Positions 1 to 10,365 of a stretch of 64,000 nt of DNA are shown here, one piece after another. Made by a program: the position numbers and the translations under genes. Position 1 is the stretch's first letter, and each line of letters begins with the position of its first letter. The stretch is from Protopterus annectens (Eukaryota > Chordata > Ceratodontiformes > Protopteridae): the NCBI RefSeq assembly GCF_019279795.1, contig NC_056743.1, positions 629,632,105-629,696,104 of the forward strand, given 5' to 3'. Below the pieces are notes generated by a model. It saw only the letters and a program-made list of their open reading frames with translations, did no database searches and was not told the DNA's origin.

Positions 1-5
1 GGGGT

Positions 6-728
6 TTGAAATACAAACCCCTGTTAGGATCAGGTTTGTTTAGCAAGAAGGAATCCAATTCTATTGTTTGGGGTAACGATAGTAATACACACCAAAAATC
101 TTTTATATTAACATACAATCCAATGTCAGATAAAATTATGGAAATTATTAATAGATTTTGGTTTGTAGTGAACTCTGAACCCAATATAGGTAAAGTGGTG
201 GGAAGTAGACCTGGGGTGGTATATAAAATGGGAGACAATATGAAGAAACTCCTTGAACACAATAACTATGATCAGGGGTATCCCAGGAACCAAAGGATGA
301 ATCAGACATTAAAGGGCACAAGGAAGTGTGGCAAGTGCAATCAGTGTAAATATATTTTTGAAGCACATAAATTAAGTATTTTTAATAATTTTAGTACAAT
401 TATAAAATTGAAAGAAGGTAATTGTAATACTAGAATGGTTATTTATATCGCCACATGTGAGGTATGCCCTAGTTATTATGTGGGAAAAAACGAAAGAAAC
501 TTTAAGAAGAGAATTTATGACCACACCTATAGTATATCTCGAAAAGATGGCAATAATGCATTATATAGGCATGTAGAGATGATGGGTACTGATCACAAGT
601 TTAAATTTGGAATTTTGGATATAATTCATAGTAATCCCAAAGGTGGGGATGCAAAGAAATTATTAAGTTTTAAGGAAGTTTGGTGGCAGCTCTACCTTAA
701 TGCAGCTAACCCCCCCAGGTCTAAATGA
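6..728 (+). CDS. PLE C-terminal region with GIY-YIG endonuclease (partial)
   Basis: Open from the window edge for 240 codons, ending at TGA. It is the C-terminal third of a Penelope-type polyprotein. A cysteine cluster (KCGKCNQC, about residues 108-115) precedes a GIY-YIG nuclease domain whose core reads YIATCEVCPSYYVGK (about 147-161), followed by KKRIYDH with the expected Arg and His. In the family, reverse transcriptase plus this nuclease nicks target DNA and primes reverse transcription in the nucleus. No stop or frameshift is seen in this part. There is no true start here, since the frame is open at the edge. The domain assignment is firm; activity is unknown because RT is out of view. 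Confidence 0.85.
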   Translation: MKYKPLLGSGLFSKKESNSIVWGNDSNTHQKSFILTYNPMSDKIMEIINRFWFVVNSEPNIGKVVGSRPGVVYKMGDNMKKLLEHNNYDQGYPRNQRMNQTLKGTRKCGKCNQCKYIFEAHKLSIFNNFSTIIKLKEGNCNTRMVIYIATCEVCPSYYVGKNERNFKKRIYDHTYSISRKDGNNALYRHVEMMGTDHKFKFGILDIIHSNPKGGDAKKLLSFKEVWWQLYLNAANPPRSK

Positions 729-1440
729 TTTTATTTCTTGCAAACCCATTCTTGAACGGGACATTAGATAAATGAATTTGATTCGATTTATTGGTTTTAT
801 ATACAAACATCAGCTTATACATATATACATATATTTACTTTCATTATATATATTTATTCCAATATAAGAATGTTAAATAATTAATCAATTATTTTCGTTA
901 TAAATATATTTTTTTAAGTAATTTTTTAAGCAATCTTTTAAGCAACTTTGTCCCCTATTTTGACAGATACAACAATACACACCTACTATAGGTTCGAATG
1001 TATTTTAGAATCAATCATCATGGTTTATATCAAGTCACTTTTTAGCATTTTTTAGCAAATGTACATCATATTGTTTTTTACATTGTTTTTTATTTATATC
1101 ATCATTTTAAAACATATACATTTTAAAGCATATATATATTATATCATTATTAAGGGATAGGTTATTGACAAACGTTTTTAGCACATATTATCAGGTTTTA
1201 CTGAATACTATCAGATTGTTATTCAGACCAAATAGTAATATGTATGTAATATTGTGGTATCCCTTTAAGGAAGGGGATATGTACTACTTTGGCGCCAATT
1301 TCAGTATTTAAACTGCGATCTGCTTATGCGAAAATTGTTCTGAAGAAGCTCTAATCTATGAGTGAAAGCGCTTAACATCATTCGATTTACTTTTTGTATT
1401 TGCATTTTTCATTAATAAACGTGTTCCGCTTGGTGGACAA
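729..1440 (+). other. PLE-1 3' untranslated region with hammerhead-like core
   Basis: AT-rich non-coding tail following the GIY-YIG frame. At 1340-1367 it holds CTGAAGA, a possible 4-bp stem (GCTC 1348-1351 with GAGT 1360-1363, one G-T pair) and GAAA. That order matches the conserved core of hammerhead ribozymes (CUGANGA, stem II, GAAA), which are known in Penelope-like elements. I could not find a convincing stem I or stem III, so this is at best a degenerate ribozyme. The rest of the stretch shows nothing else. Confidence 0.45.
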
Positions 1441-1469
1441 AGTGACTGGTACGCTCATTGGTCTCACCG

Positions 1470-2310
1470 AGGTTGCCATTTGCTTGGCTTCGTTTACTTC
1501 ACGTGTATTTATTGATAATTAACACATACAGAAAGGATCTGACATGGTGGTTACACACAAAACAACTTATCCTAGGTCGTCCACTTGTTCCTCCCCAAGA
1601 GAAAGCAATTTTGACCATGGACGTTTCCCAGATAGGGTGGGGGGAGCATTATCTGGGAATGACAGTCCAAGGTACTTGGCAGAACCATGAGAACCACTTG
1701 CACATCAATGTTCTGGAGATGAGAGCGGTGCTGTATGCATTGCAAGCACTTCACAGCTCCCTTCCCACCGGGACGATTGCGATTCAGTCAGACAAACATG
1801 TCTGTCGTGTGGTACATAAACAAGCAAGGGGGAACCAAGTCTTACCCGCTTTGCCGAGAGGCCTTAAAAGTTTGGAAATGGGCGATGGATATTCAGCGCT
1901 TCCTGATAGCAACGCATATCCTGGGGAAATCCAGCGTAATAGCAGACGAACTCAGCCGAGCAATTCTGATGCCTCACGAGTGGTCCCTAAATCCAATTGT
2001 TGCCAAAGAGATCTTTTACAGATGGGGCCAGCCTTGCTGCAGTCTCTTTGCCACTCACCTGAAAACCAAATGCAGCAGCTACTTTGCCGTCATTCCCCAT
2101 CCGGTGATGTCTCCCAGGGATGCTCTAGTTCACGATTGGCCCCCGGGACTTCTTTATGCCTTTCCTCCTTTTCCACTCATCCCCAAAGTAATACAGAAAG
2201 CAAGACAGTTGAGTTCCTTGATCCTTACTGGCCTCGACAAGTTTGGTTTCCATTCTTGTAACCCTACCTCTTGGAGGAACCATGGATTCTGGACCCATCT
2301 CCAGATCTCC
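1470..2310 (+). pseudogene. DIRS RNase H and methyltransferase-like region, B1
   Basis: RNase H begins near 1600 with TMDVSQIGWGEHY (first catalytic Asp) and continues with HLHINVLEMRAV (Glu) and SVVWYINKQGGT. A one-base frameshift lies near 1795, between SDKHV and MSVVW, where an extra A follows the codon of the second Asp. Downstream, HILGKSSVIADELSR is the conserved RNase H end. After it comes a domain ending in LLYAFPPFPLIPKV, matching the methyltransferase-like segment of DIRS elements, with FPPF where a catalytic [DNS]PP[YFW] motif would be expected. The frame then breaks again near 2220. Family assignment is secure; the product is dead. Confidence 0.8.
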
Positions 2311-2339
2311 TGATTCATCAATCGGGACAGTTCCACCCC

Positions 2340-3418
2340 TTCATCCACACCCTCAAATTGACAGCATGGCTGCTCCAGTTCCACGAATAGCCAGGTGTAT
2401 TAATTTATCCCCTGCGGTCAAACGCATTCTATTTTCATCCCACAAATCTTCCACTCAGAAACTGTATTCCAGTAAATGGAAAAGGTTTTCCCTCTGGGTG
2501 ACAAATCGGGGCTTAGATCCATATATGGCTCCTATAGAATCTATTTTATCCTACCTAGAGGCAATTTTTCATGAAGGAGCAGCAGCTGCTACAGTTAGAC
2601 TTCAATTAGCTGCTATTTCCAATTTCCACTTTGGTTTCATGGGAAATCCAATCATGCAGCACTCCTTGTGTAATACTTTCTTAAAATGATTTCTTCTTCC
2701 CAGGCCCCCAATAAAAGAACCATCCGAACCCTGGGACTTAAATTTAGTCCTCTCATCTTTGATGTCTGCACCCTTTGAGCCATCCTCGTCGTCAGACCTA
2801 AAATTGTTATCATGGAAAACATTATTCTTAGTAGCCATAACATCTGCTAGGAGAGTTTCAGAACTACAAACTCTATTCGACCTCCTTACATTATCTTTCA
2901 CAAGGATAGAGTCTCTCTCAGGACAAACCCTTCCTTTCTTCCCAAAGTAAGCTCAGAGCACAATCTGAATACTACAATTGAGCTACCTGTATTTTTTCCA
3001 AACCACTCTAATAAATCAGAGTATAGACTACACCAGCCAGACCTTCTCAGAATACTCTGGTTTTATCTACACAGGACTAAAGAATTCAGAAAATCCAATC
3101 AACTTTTTGTTTTTTTTTTCTGACAAAAAGAAAGTTGCCTGTTTCTAAGATTACTCTTTCAAAATGGATTTCGGATTGCATATCCTTTGCTTATCAACAA
3201 GCTGGTAGACAATTACCTGTCAAAGTTAAAGGTCACTCTACTAGGGCTGTAGCTACTTCATGTGCCTTTAGATCTAGGCTCCCAATTGATACTATTTGTG
3301 CAGCAGCTACTTGGGCAAGACCACATATGTTTGTCACTCATTACAAATTGGATTTGGTCTTCCTTTGGATCCACTGTGCTGAAGAGTCTCTTTGCTTGAG
3401 CCACCCAGATTGTAGATG
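2340..3418 (+). pseudogene. DIRS tyrosine recombinase, B1
   Basis: Pieces in several frames give the family B recombinase. The N-terminal SAM-like part carries STQKLYSSKWKRFSLWV (about 2448-2498). The catalytic part carries SARRVSEL (first Arg, about 2845), HSTRA with the His-x-x-Arg pair (about 3234-3248), and FVTHYKLDLV with the probable nucleophilic Tyr (about 3330-3360). The enzyme would integrate a circular DNA copy. Frameshifts occur near 2689, 2950, 3110 and 3360, including a T-run at 3108-3119. It is clearly decayed. Confidence 0.8.
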
Positions 3419-3502
3419 CTAGGGACGTTGTCTCATCCAGCAAGTATTACGGCGAGATAGGACAACATAACATAAAGAAGTTATGTACTTACCATAACGC
3501 GT
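3417..3502. repeat. DIRS B1 internal complementary region (ICR)
   Basis: The 3474-3500 segment is the reverse complement of the outer right end at about 3832-3858. The preceding bases should match the lost left end. This is the layout by which DIRS elements restore both termini when a circular copy is made. Confidence 0.7.
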
Positions 3503-3862
3503 CCCTCCCTCCAACCCCCTTCCTGTTTCTGGGGGATCTGGCGGACTATTCTTGTGCTGCCTGACATTGTTCATTTTGTTGTCCACCTGGAATGGATTAT
3601 ATTTCTAAATCCTTTGCTGTATTTATACAGCTCTTATATTGCTCTTACCTGATAGGTATTTATTGCTTTCTTGCAAACTAGATCTGGAGATTTGCTGTGA
3701 GGCACCATGGGGTAGGGGCTAGCCTCGAGCCAGTAAAAGCTCTCAAGCTTTAGTATCGTCCGAGTCGAAGCCGAATATCGGCTCCGAACCCATCCCGCAA
3801 GAATATAGGCGAGATGGACTACAAACATGGAACGTTATGGTAAGTACATAACTTCTTTTTTT
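3503..3862. repeat. DIRS B1 3' UTR and right terminal repeat
   Basis: Non-coding tail after the recombinase. Its outermost part reads GTTATGGTAAGTACATAACT, inverted relative to the ICR at 3474-3500. The same terminal motif occurs in family A at 13838-13856. The left partner repeat is outside the window. Confidence 0.65.
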
Positions 3863-4455
3863 TGTCACTTATAAGCATGTTCGTATGCCTTTCCTGTCAC
3901 TTCATGGATCTGACAAATCTCTATTGCTTTGCTTAATGTCAAATCACTGTCATGAAGCAAAATCTTTCTCACTGCAGCACTGTTAATGCCACATACAAGT
4001 CTATCCTTTATCAGCTCATCTTTCAAGTCACCAAACTGACACGTTCTAGCTGTGTTCCTCAAGTCAGTTATATACGCTGCAAATGTTTCCCCTGGTTTCT
4101 GATTTCTTGTGTAAAACAAATGCCTCTAATGTAATATTCGTCTGGGGGTTGCACATTTCTCTGAACTTGTGCTTTAAACACTCTGGATCTTCTCTGGATT
4201 TGGCTTGCACAACAATATGGCAGTCTGCACCCTCATCTTCATTTACTGCTGGTGCATACACAAATGATCGCTCTCTTTCTGTAACCTCAGGTCCTGCTAG
4301 ATTGAGCAAAATAAATGCCCTTATTCATGCATCTATATCTGCATAAGCTGCTTGTGTAAAAAAATGTCATACCCCTGTTCAAATATTCCCCAGTTCTCTA
4401 ATATTCTGATCAAACACAAGTGGTTGAGGTTTTCGAAATCCATCTGCCATTTCAA
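3863..4455 (-). pseudogene. Ty3/Gypsy-type gag remnant
   Basis: On the minus strand, reading from about 4455, the fragments start with MADGFRKPQPL, continue through LLNLAGPEVTERERSFVY and end with a capsid-like stretch containing RNQKPGETFAAYITDLRNTA and LTLSKAIEICQIHE. That order matches the gag of vertebrate Gypsy LTR retrotransposons: an N-terminal MADGF..P, an internal LNLAGPE, and a capsid LR..A..C core. Frame changes near 4335 and 4120 break it. It ends abruptly at the DIRS B1 boundary, so the rest of gag and pol were probably separated by that insertion. Confidence 0.75.
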
Positions 4456-4490
4456 CACATACCAGCGAAGAGTCTTGCAAACATGTACAA

Positions 4491-4491
<1 letters not shown>

Positions 4492-4548
<57 letters not shown>
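4492..4548. repeat. (CA)n microsatellite
   Basis: About 28 uninterrupted AC units, just upstream (in Gypsy orientation) of the gag start. It creates spurious His-Thr or Cys-Val open frames on both strands, which I do not treat as genes. Confidence 0.97.
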
Positions 4549-4552
<4 letters not shown>

Positions 4553-4649
4553 ATAAGTAATTGGCATAAACACAATTTGGTCAATGTTTTTGTGCTCGAT
4601 TCCTGTATTTTCTCTCTAAGCTTACTGGAATTGTGCAAATGAATAACCA

Positions 4650-4960
4650 CATAGTGTTTCAATTAACTGGACTTTGCGAAATAAATCTCTTGGGCTTTTC
4701 GATGCTCTATTGCACTAATAACTTTTCATATTTCTTAATGCTTCACTGTGCTTTGCGAAATAGCTTCTTAGATTTCTCGATGCTTTATGGTACTTTGAGA
4801 AATACCTTTTGAGTTTTCTCAATGTTTTATTGTGCCTTGCGAAATAACTTTTTAGAGCTGTCAGTGCTTTACAAAACTGCAGAATAGCTTTTCAAACATT
4901 TTAATGCTTTATGGAGCTTAACGGAATACTTTCTCGGACTTTGCAAGGCTTTATGAAATT
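4650..4960. repeat. Degenerate tandem repeat in the Gypsy 5' region
   Basis: Four or five diverged units of roughly 55-65 bp share the pattern CTTTGCGAAATA, then TTAG or TTGG, then TTTCTCGATGCTTTAT. They lie directly 5' (minus strand) of the Gypsy gag remnant and may be leader or LTR material. Confidence 0.55.
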
Positions 4961-6344
4961 TTTGATAGGTAAAGGCAGAAATGTTAAAATCATAGACTTT
5001 CGGAATTGGTAGAGACAAAAATGTTAGTCATTGATCACCATTCACTATGCTTGCGGAATCTGTAAAGACAGAAATGCTAAAGTAACTGCCTGGAATATTA
5101 TCGATAAAGGCAGGCATGCTACAGTCATGCACCATCACTTTATTAAAGTAGTCACTTTAGCAAGCATTCGAGAGAACTTTGCAGTGCAACTGAGCAATTC
5201 ACAAGCACTGTGATACTCTTGTAATTTCTTGTAAAAACACCTTCTTTGATGCAAGAAACCCATGAAGCAACTACACAATGCGAATAGTCAGATTTTTGTT
5301 GCCCAAATTCAGAGTCTTTTCAGGTATCTGCACTATGTAAATCACTAGATGCGATATACTGAAATGTCTGCAAAAGGGCAGCACCTTGCTAGGCAACTCC
5401 ATACAATACAAGAAGCACTCTGTAATTTCGGCACTTTGGGAACAGACACACTCCACACAAGAACTTTCTTCAAATAACCATGCTTTGACTGAATTAAATG
5501 AAGTAGTTGAACTTTACACACGGCGAACTCTTTGAAATACATGCACAGTAATAAGCACACACTGTAAGCATTTTTACACACTCTGAGATACTTCGAATAA
5601 CACTAATTATGCCTTTGATACAATACGATTTTGTGTTGGTACACGAATAAACGAGTCTTCGTGGGTTCTGTTTAAGCAGCTTTATTCTATACAAACACAT
5701 CACTGTAAAGGCTTATTTGACTATGACTAAGTAACTTGTGTACAAACTTAACTACTGCGATCATATATGCTCACTCACTGGCTGCTGCTACAAAATGGCA
5801 CTATGGATTGCACGTGTCTGGAATTTATACGTGCACACAACTTTGCATACTTCTTAAAGACTTAGCACACACACGTTGCACTCTGAGCTACAGTTTATGG
5901 AGCATGACCATGATAGGATAAAAAAGGAAGGTGGCTAAGATAGATGATTGCTAGTAGGGAGAAGGAGAACCAATTATCAGGGTAAGAAGAAATGTGTTCA
6001 TTTTTATTGAAGCCATCGGCAAAACTAGTGTACGAGTCCAGCAAATAAGGATGAGTGAAGTAGGTTTTGAATTACAGAAAGCTCGAGGATTTGTGAAAGA
6101 AAGGAAAGATCATAAGAGAAGAGTGGTTTAGTAAGAACCAAGTAAATCTAAAGGGGCATTTATAAGAAAAGTGAAGTTTTAGTTAAAACCAAAATCACGC
6201 AGAAGGTTAGCTGCATAAATGGGAAAACAGTGCATTTTTTATTTCTAAATAAATGCATTGACTTGAGCATAATAATAGAAAAAGTAATAAGCATTTAACA
6301 GACTTAAAACCATTATAAATTCAGTTTAAATAGATTGTAGGTCT
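4961..6344. other. Unassigned AT-rich stretch; possibly Gypsy LTR in part
   Basis: No protein-coding homology is visible. On the minus strand an AATAAAG sits near 5685, and the position is where the 5' LTR of the Gypsy remnant would be expected, but no LTR ends, primer-binding site or second copy could be matched. The part after about 5930 shows nothing recognisable. Confidence 0.35.
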
Positions 6345-6965
6345 AAAATCAGCTGCAGTTCAGACCAGGCTGACTAGATTAGATTTAATACTCCTAAAAA
6401 GATATCTCAATGATTTCCTAAAGGAAAATTCTGTCAAGTCATGTCTGAATTGGGGAAAGTTTGCCAATTCCAAAGGACCAGGGGAAAGTATGAAAACAAA
6501 AAATCCTTGAAGTCTAAAGCCAAGCATTTGAGATGGCCAGCAGCCATGTTGCTGATGACCTACGCTGTCTTGTGAGAACGTAAGGCAGGTAAGCAGGACC
6601 AGGTAGATGAGGGTACAGATCTTAAAAACACATGTGGTTGCAAGTGGCAATCAACACAGATCCCACACAGTGATTAAATGACCAAACCGAGATCTTCCAG
6701 TAAGAACGTGTTAACATGCAAGTGTTCTGTTGCCTCTTGGTTATTCTTACTTAAAATATAAGGGCTAAAAACTTCATAGGGATGTTTTCCTAGGCTTCTA
6801 AAGATCCTCGCAGATAATAGCCCAGTAAGTACTAATGAATGCATGAAGCCTAGCAGCAAAATTTTGCACTTGCTACAAGAGGGCTACTATTCTATCTGAA
6901 AGCCCTGGGTACACCGCATTGCAGTAGTCAGGAAACCAACAGGGCCTCTGGAATTACTATTTAAC
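6345..6965 (-). pseudogene. L2-like LINE ORF2 C-terminus
   Basis: On the minus strand, reading down from about 6930, the translation gives DYCNAVYPGLSDRIVALLQVQN.AARL, a later piece containing VFKICTLIYLVL, and then a tail with PGPLELANFPQ and TEFSFRKSLRYLFRSI. This is the typical C-terminal region of L2-type (or closely related Crack/Daphne) LINE ORF2: LDYCNALYAGL, FKIL.LVYKAL, GP..WN.LP, S...F...LK.YLF. Several stops and frameshifts make it a fossil. It lies tail to the left and abuts a CR1-like LINE on the other strand at about 6985. Confidence 0.7.
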
Positions 6966-6984
6966 TGTCCAAACAGGCTTTGTA

Positions 6985-8233
6985 CCTAGCAACAGTCATC
7001 CTTTCTGCACAAATGTGGGCCATCTGCAGATCCTGGCAACTACAGACCCATAAGTCTCACTAGTCTTGTATGTAAAGCCATGGAAAGAATTATCATGGAA
7101 ATGATCAGTAGAGATATAATAAAACTGCAGACACAGGACCCAAACCAGTTTGGTTTCGTCAAGGGCAGATCATGCCTACTCAACCTGGTGGACCTCTTTG
7201 AGAAGGTGACCAAAACAAAGGATGACAGAAAAATGGTTCACACTACTTTCCTTGACCTGGCCAAGGCATTTGACAGTGTACCCCACTTGGGCATTGTTGA
7301 CAAACTCAAGGAGGTTAGGTACGAACTCATGTCACCCGTGGATAGCCAACTAGCTCACGGACAGGACCCAGGAAGTTGGAATTGAGGAATCCACCTCTGC
7401 ATAGGGGCTGGTCACAAGTGGAGTCCCTCAGGGATCAGTCTTTGGACCGCTCCTTTTTGGAATTTACTTCTCTGAAGTCAAGGCCTATGTCAATGGTCTC
7501 TGGCTGACTACATTTTCAGATTGCAAATTAGGAGGGGTCATTGAATCCCACACTGATACAGATGACCTCCTTGAGGTGCTGACACAAACAAAGTGTGTCA
7601 GAGCTACGGACTAAAACTAAATGCCAAGAAATGCATAATAGTAGCCTTTGGGAAGTCATCCACCCCTGGTAACTGTCATATTGACAACACACCCCTTAGA
7701 GTTGACCCAGTAGTCAGGGACTTAGGGACACACACAAATAGTAATCTAACCTTTGACCATCACGTGTCTGCAGTGATGAGGAAGTCATTCTATGTTGAGC
7801 AACTTATAAACAAAGGTATGGCATCCAAGTCAAAGTAAGTCATTCTTCCACTGTATTCAGCATTCATCAGACATGTCATTGGGTATAGTGCCCCCTTTGG
7901 TAAGTACTTAACTAGGCATATCCAGCAATTGGAATGTCCAAAGAGTTTCCTCGCTAAAAGAATACAGGGCATAGGTAAAATGTCCTATGCAGACCTCCTC
8001 AAGGCCCTATCCCTGTATTCAGTTTCTAACAAGTTTTTGAGGGGAGATCTATGCCTGGCATACAGGGCATTGTCAGACCCCACTCTGATGGACCTCCTGC
8101 ATATCCACAAAATAAACAGCACCAGAATTCCCATTCTAAAGACTTAAACCTTGCCTGTGATATAAATATGACCTGCTGGAGAGACAGGTATGTATCCCAG
8201 AGATTACCCCATCTATGCAACAGGCCATCCATG
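6985..8233 (+). pseudogene. CR1-like LINE reverse transcriptase fragment, 5' piece
   Basis: Starts in the fingers with DPGNYRPISLTSLVCKAMERI, then FGFVKGRSCLLNLVDLFEKVT and TTFLDLAKAFDSVPH (motif A region, Asp). GVPQGSVFGPLLFGIYFSEV (motif B region) follows after a frame change near 7385. The motif C segment reads TTFSDCKLGG (about 7507-7535) where FADDCKLG is expected, so one catalytic Asp is lost. Further downstream come RDLGT, the thumb, and TCWRDRYVSQRLPHL, close to the ORF2 end. The sequence is cut at 8233 by DIRS A1 and resumes at 13858. A related copy runs on the minus strand at 41048-44790. Confidence 0.8.
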
Positions 8234-8248
8234 ATGTCCTTCAAGGAT

Positions 8249-8408
8249 GCATCTGCAGTCTTTACAAATGGGTTGTCCTGTCGTCAGGCAGCCCTTCGGT
8301 CGGCCGGATTCCAAAGTCTGGGTCTGGCTTCGGCTGGTGTCGCACTTCACCCGACATCATTGCGGCAGTTATTCGGGTATAAAGGCATCAGCCGACGCCA
8401 TTTTCCTC
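8249..8408 (+). repeat. DIRS A1 left inverted terminal repeat
   Basis: 160 bp matching the reverse complement of 13653-13812 at all but one position (A at left versus G at right in the CCGACRTCATTG segment). The outer 15 bases (8234-8248) are less similar to the right end, which is about 30 bases longer. Confidence 0.93.
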
Positions 8409-8553
8409 CGTCTTTCTTGCCGCGTGGCGCCCGAAGCAGAAGCTGTTTGCAAGTGCCGGTCGGTCAGATCCAGAGATTACTACTACCGAATACTACTTCG
8501 AAGACTTCTATAAAGCTAAGTACCCCGATGGGGACTCTTTCTTGCCTCCGCCG

Positions 8554-10365
8554 ATGTCAGAGAAAGTTAATAACTGTTTATCTTGTGGGAAACAAATACC
8601 TCATAAAGATTTCCACTCCTATTGCATACATTGTTTAGGCCCAGACCACGACGTAGCAGCTTGTCTAGCCTGTGCTTCTTTTAACCGGCGGACGCTTAGA
8701 CGTCGATCGGACTTTGCTGAACAGATTTTCGGCTCTGATTTTGCCTACATTATGCCGTCGGATCCTCCGACTACGCAAATAACCAAAAAACGCAAAGAAA
8801 AGGACCGACACTCGCGGTCCGCGGCTTCGGCCGAAACCGCGGTTAAGCAAACCATGAGTGTCTCGGTTTCGGCCGAAACCGAGCAAGCGGTTCTTTCTTC
8901 AGCCGATAACATGCCTTCTACCGAGGCCTCTTCTAACCTGGTAGAAACGGCTTCTGAAATCCAACCTTCTGTTGCAGTTTCACAGGATTTATCAGACACC
9001 ATTCCCCTGGATATTTCAACCCCTGCACGTGGAGCTGCTAGGCCTCCTCCAGCTATGTCTATTAAGGCCTTTGCCAGGGCTAAAGCAGCCAAAGCATCTA
9101 AGCCTGTGCCTGCCAAGCCCCCCTCTCACAGGCCCAGCACCAGCTCCCATATGCTTTCTTTGGCTGAGGATCTCATCTCTTTAATTCGTGGAGCCCAGCC
9201 TCATCCAGACAGGGCCTCTCTCCCTCCACCAGAAAAGAGGCCTAGAGCAGAGCCCCCTGAGCCAGTATCCACAGATGATTCCTCTGATGATTCAGAACAT
9301 ACAGACCCTCCTGAGGCTTCTTATTCTCCTTACGAAGACTCTGATGCTGAGGAGTCCATCCCTTCAGCCTCTCCTCCTGAGGAATTTTCCTTTGGGGAAA
9401 CCTTGCATGCTATGAGGGAACAATTTCAGTGGCAGGGCCAAGATTTCTCAGACTCTAGAAAAAGGCTTAGGACCTTTCTACATTTGCCACAGCATAGGCC
9501 TTTAGCTATACCTCCAGTTCTTTCTGTTGTTGATGATGCATTTAATGATGCTTGCACTGCTCCTGATTCTTTACCTCCGGCTCCTGCTAAGCCCAATAGG
9601 TACTACAGGGTCCCGGACACTCATCACCACTTATATAAGGCTCCTTTTGCAGATCCAGAGACTATCTCCCAGGGTCCTAAAGCTGTAGCAGCTACTTCTT
9701 CTAAAAACCCCCTCCCCTCTGAAAGGGATTCCAGGTCCTTAGAGAGATGGGGTAAAAAAGTTTACACCTCTACTACTTTGTCAGCTAGAGCTTTGAACTG
9801 CCAATTTCATATGATTCAATATCAAGAGTTTATGCTTGACCAGTTGACTAAAAAGCTGTCCTCTGAAGAATCTTTAGATAAAAAGTATGTTCAAGAAATG
9901 GTACATAACATACAGCAGGTTAGTAACCATTCTTTAAAATGTGGCTATGATGCACTGGAGGCTTCCTTTAGATCAGCCATGACTGGCACAGTTATCAGGA
10001 GGCATGCATGGTTGAAAGAACAGGCATTACCAGACCATGTCAAATCTAAGCTTTTGGATGCACCTGTGGACAAGGTCAATTTATTTGGTTCCCCTGCACA
10101 GCAGGTACTAAAAAAGATGGAAGAGAAAGCAAAATCTGTACAAACAGTGAAAGATTTCTTACAAGTTCAACCTCCAAGGTTTAGCAGGAACTGGCCCTCC
10201 AAAAATTGGTCCTTTCCGGACTCCTCTAAGGCACAAAGAGGCAGGAATAGGCGCTCTAGAGGCAGAAACCAATCCAGGGGTGCCTACAGGGGTCGCCAGT
10301 GGCAGGGTAACAACCAACGAGGCACGGATACAGCCACCACCACTACAACAACTCAATCACAGTGA
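8554..10365 (+). CDS. DIRS A1 gag-like protein, intact
   Basis: A 603-codon frame without interruption. I chose the ATG at 8554 because MSEKVNNC is the start shared with copies A2 (28703) and A3 (54441); the frame is open slightly upstream but only from a TTG. Near the N-terminus is a Cys/His cluster, CLSCGKQIPH followed by CIHCLGPDHDVAACLAC (about residues 8-42), a possible zinc-binding module. The middle is acidic, rich in Ser and Pro (about 230-280). The C-terminal half has conserved IRRHAWLKEQ. The end is basic with RGRNRRSRGRNQSRG, suited to nucleic acid binding. It presumably packages the element RNA. It overlaps the RT frame, open from 10280, by 86 bp. Confidence 0.85.
   Translation: MSEKVNNCLSCGKQIPHKDFHSYCIHCLGPDHDVAACLACASFNRRTLRRRSDFAEQIFGSDFAYIMPSDPPTTQITKKRKEKDRHSRSAASAETAVKQTMSVSVSAETEQAVLSSADNMPSTEASSNLVETASEIQPSVAVSQDLSDTIPLDISTPARGAARPPPAMSIKAFARAKAAKASKPVPAKPPSHRPSTSSHMLSLAEDLISLIRGAQPHPDRASLPPPEKRPRAEPPEPVSTDDSSDDSEHTDPPEASYSPYEDSDAEESIPSASPPEEFSFGETLHAMREQFQWQGQDFSDSRKRLRTFLHLPQHRPLAIPPVLSVVDDAFNDACTAPDSLPPAPAKPNRYYRVPDTHHHLYKAPFADPETISQGPKAVAATSSKNPLPSERDSRSLERWGKKVYTSTTLSARALNCQFHMIQYQEFMLDQLTKKLSSEESLDKKYVQEMVHNIQQVSNHSLKCGYDALEASFRSAMTGTVIRRHAWLKEQALPDHVKSKLLDAPVDKVNLFGSPAQQVLKKMEEKAKSVQTVKDFLQVQPPRFSRNWPSKNWSFPDSSKAQRGRNRRSRGRNQSRGAYRGRQWQGNNQRGTDTATTTTTTQSQ

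Larger units (their letters stand above)
1..1440 (+). mobile_element. Penelope-like element (PLE-1), 3' portion
   Basis: The left edge cuts into a Penelope-like retroelement: the end of its coding region (to 728), an AT-rich 3' region, and a hammerhead-like core near 1340. The reverse transcriptase part must lie left of the window. DIRS RNase H sequence starts directly after about 1440, so this PLE probably landed in DIRS copy B1; the left half of B1 is not visible. The 3' boundary is inferred from where DIRS similarity begins and may be off by some tens of bases. Confidence 0.8.
1441..3862 (+). mobile_element. DIRS-like retrotransposon, family B copy 1 (B1), left part missing
   Basis: RNase H, methyltransferase-like and tyrosine recombinase remnants occur in DIRS order, followed by an internal complementary region and a right terminal repeat whose outer end is at about 3858. 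Gag and RT are absent to the left, where the PLE occupies 1-1440. On the right it abuts Gypsy gag sequence on the other strand, so B1 seems to have inserted into a Gypsy element. Several frameshifts make it inactive. Confidence 0.8.

Noticed and set aside
2602..2901. Minus-strand frames opposite DIRS genes (also 8745-9116, 17250-17789, 52494-52769, 53050-53427)
   Set aside because: They lie antisense to recognised gag, RT or recombinase sequence and are not conserved between copies.
4333..4662. Open frames on both strands through (CA)n tracts (also 27661-28009, 62215-62646, 63626-63994 N-terminal part)
   Set aside because: They encode only Cys-Val or His-Thr runs from dinucleotide repeats; no homology or conserved start.
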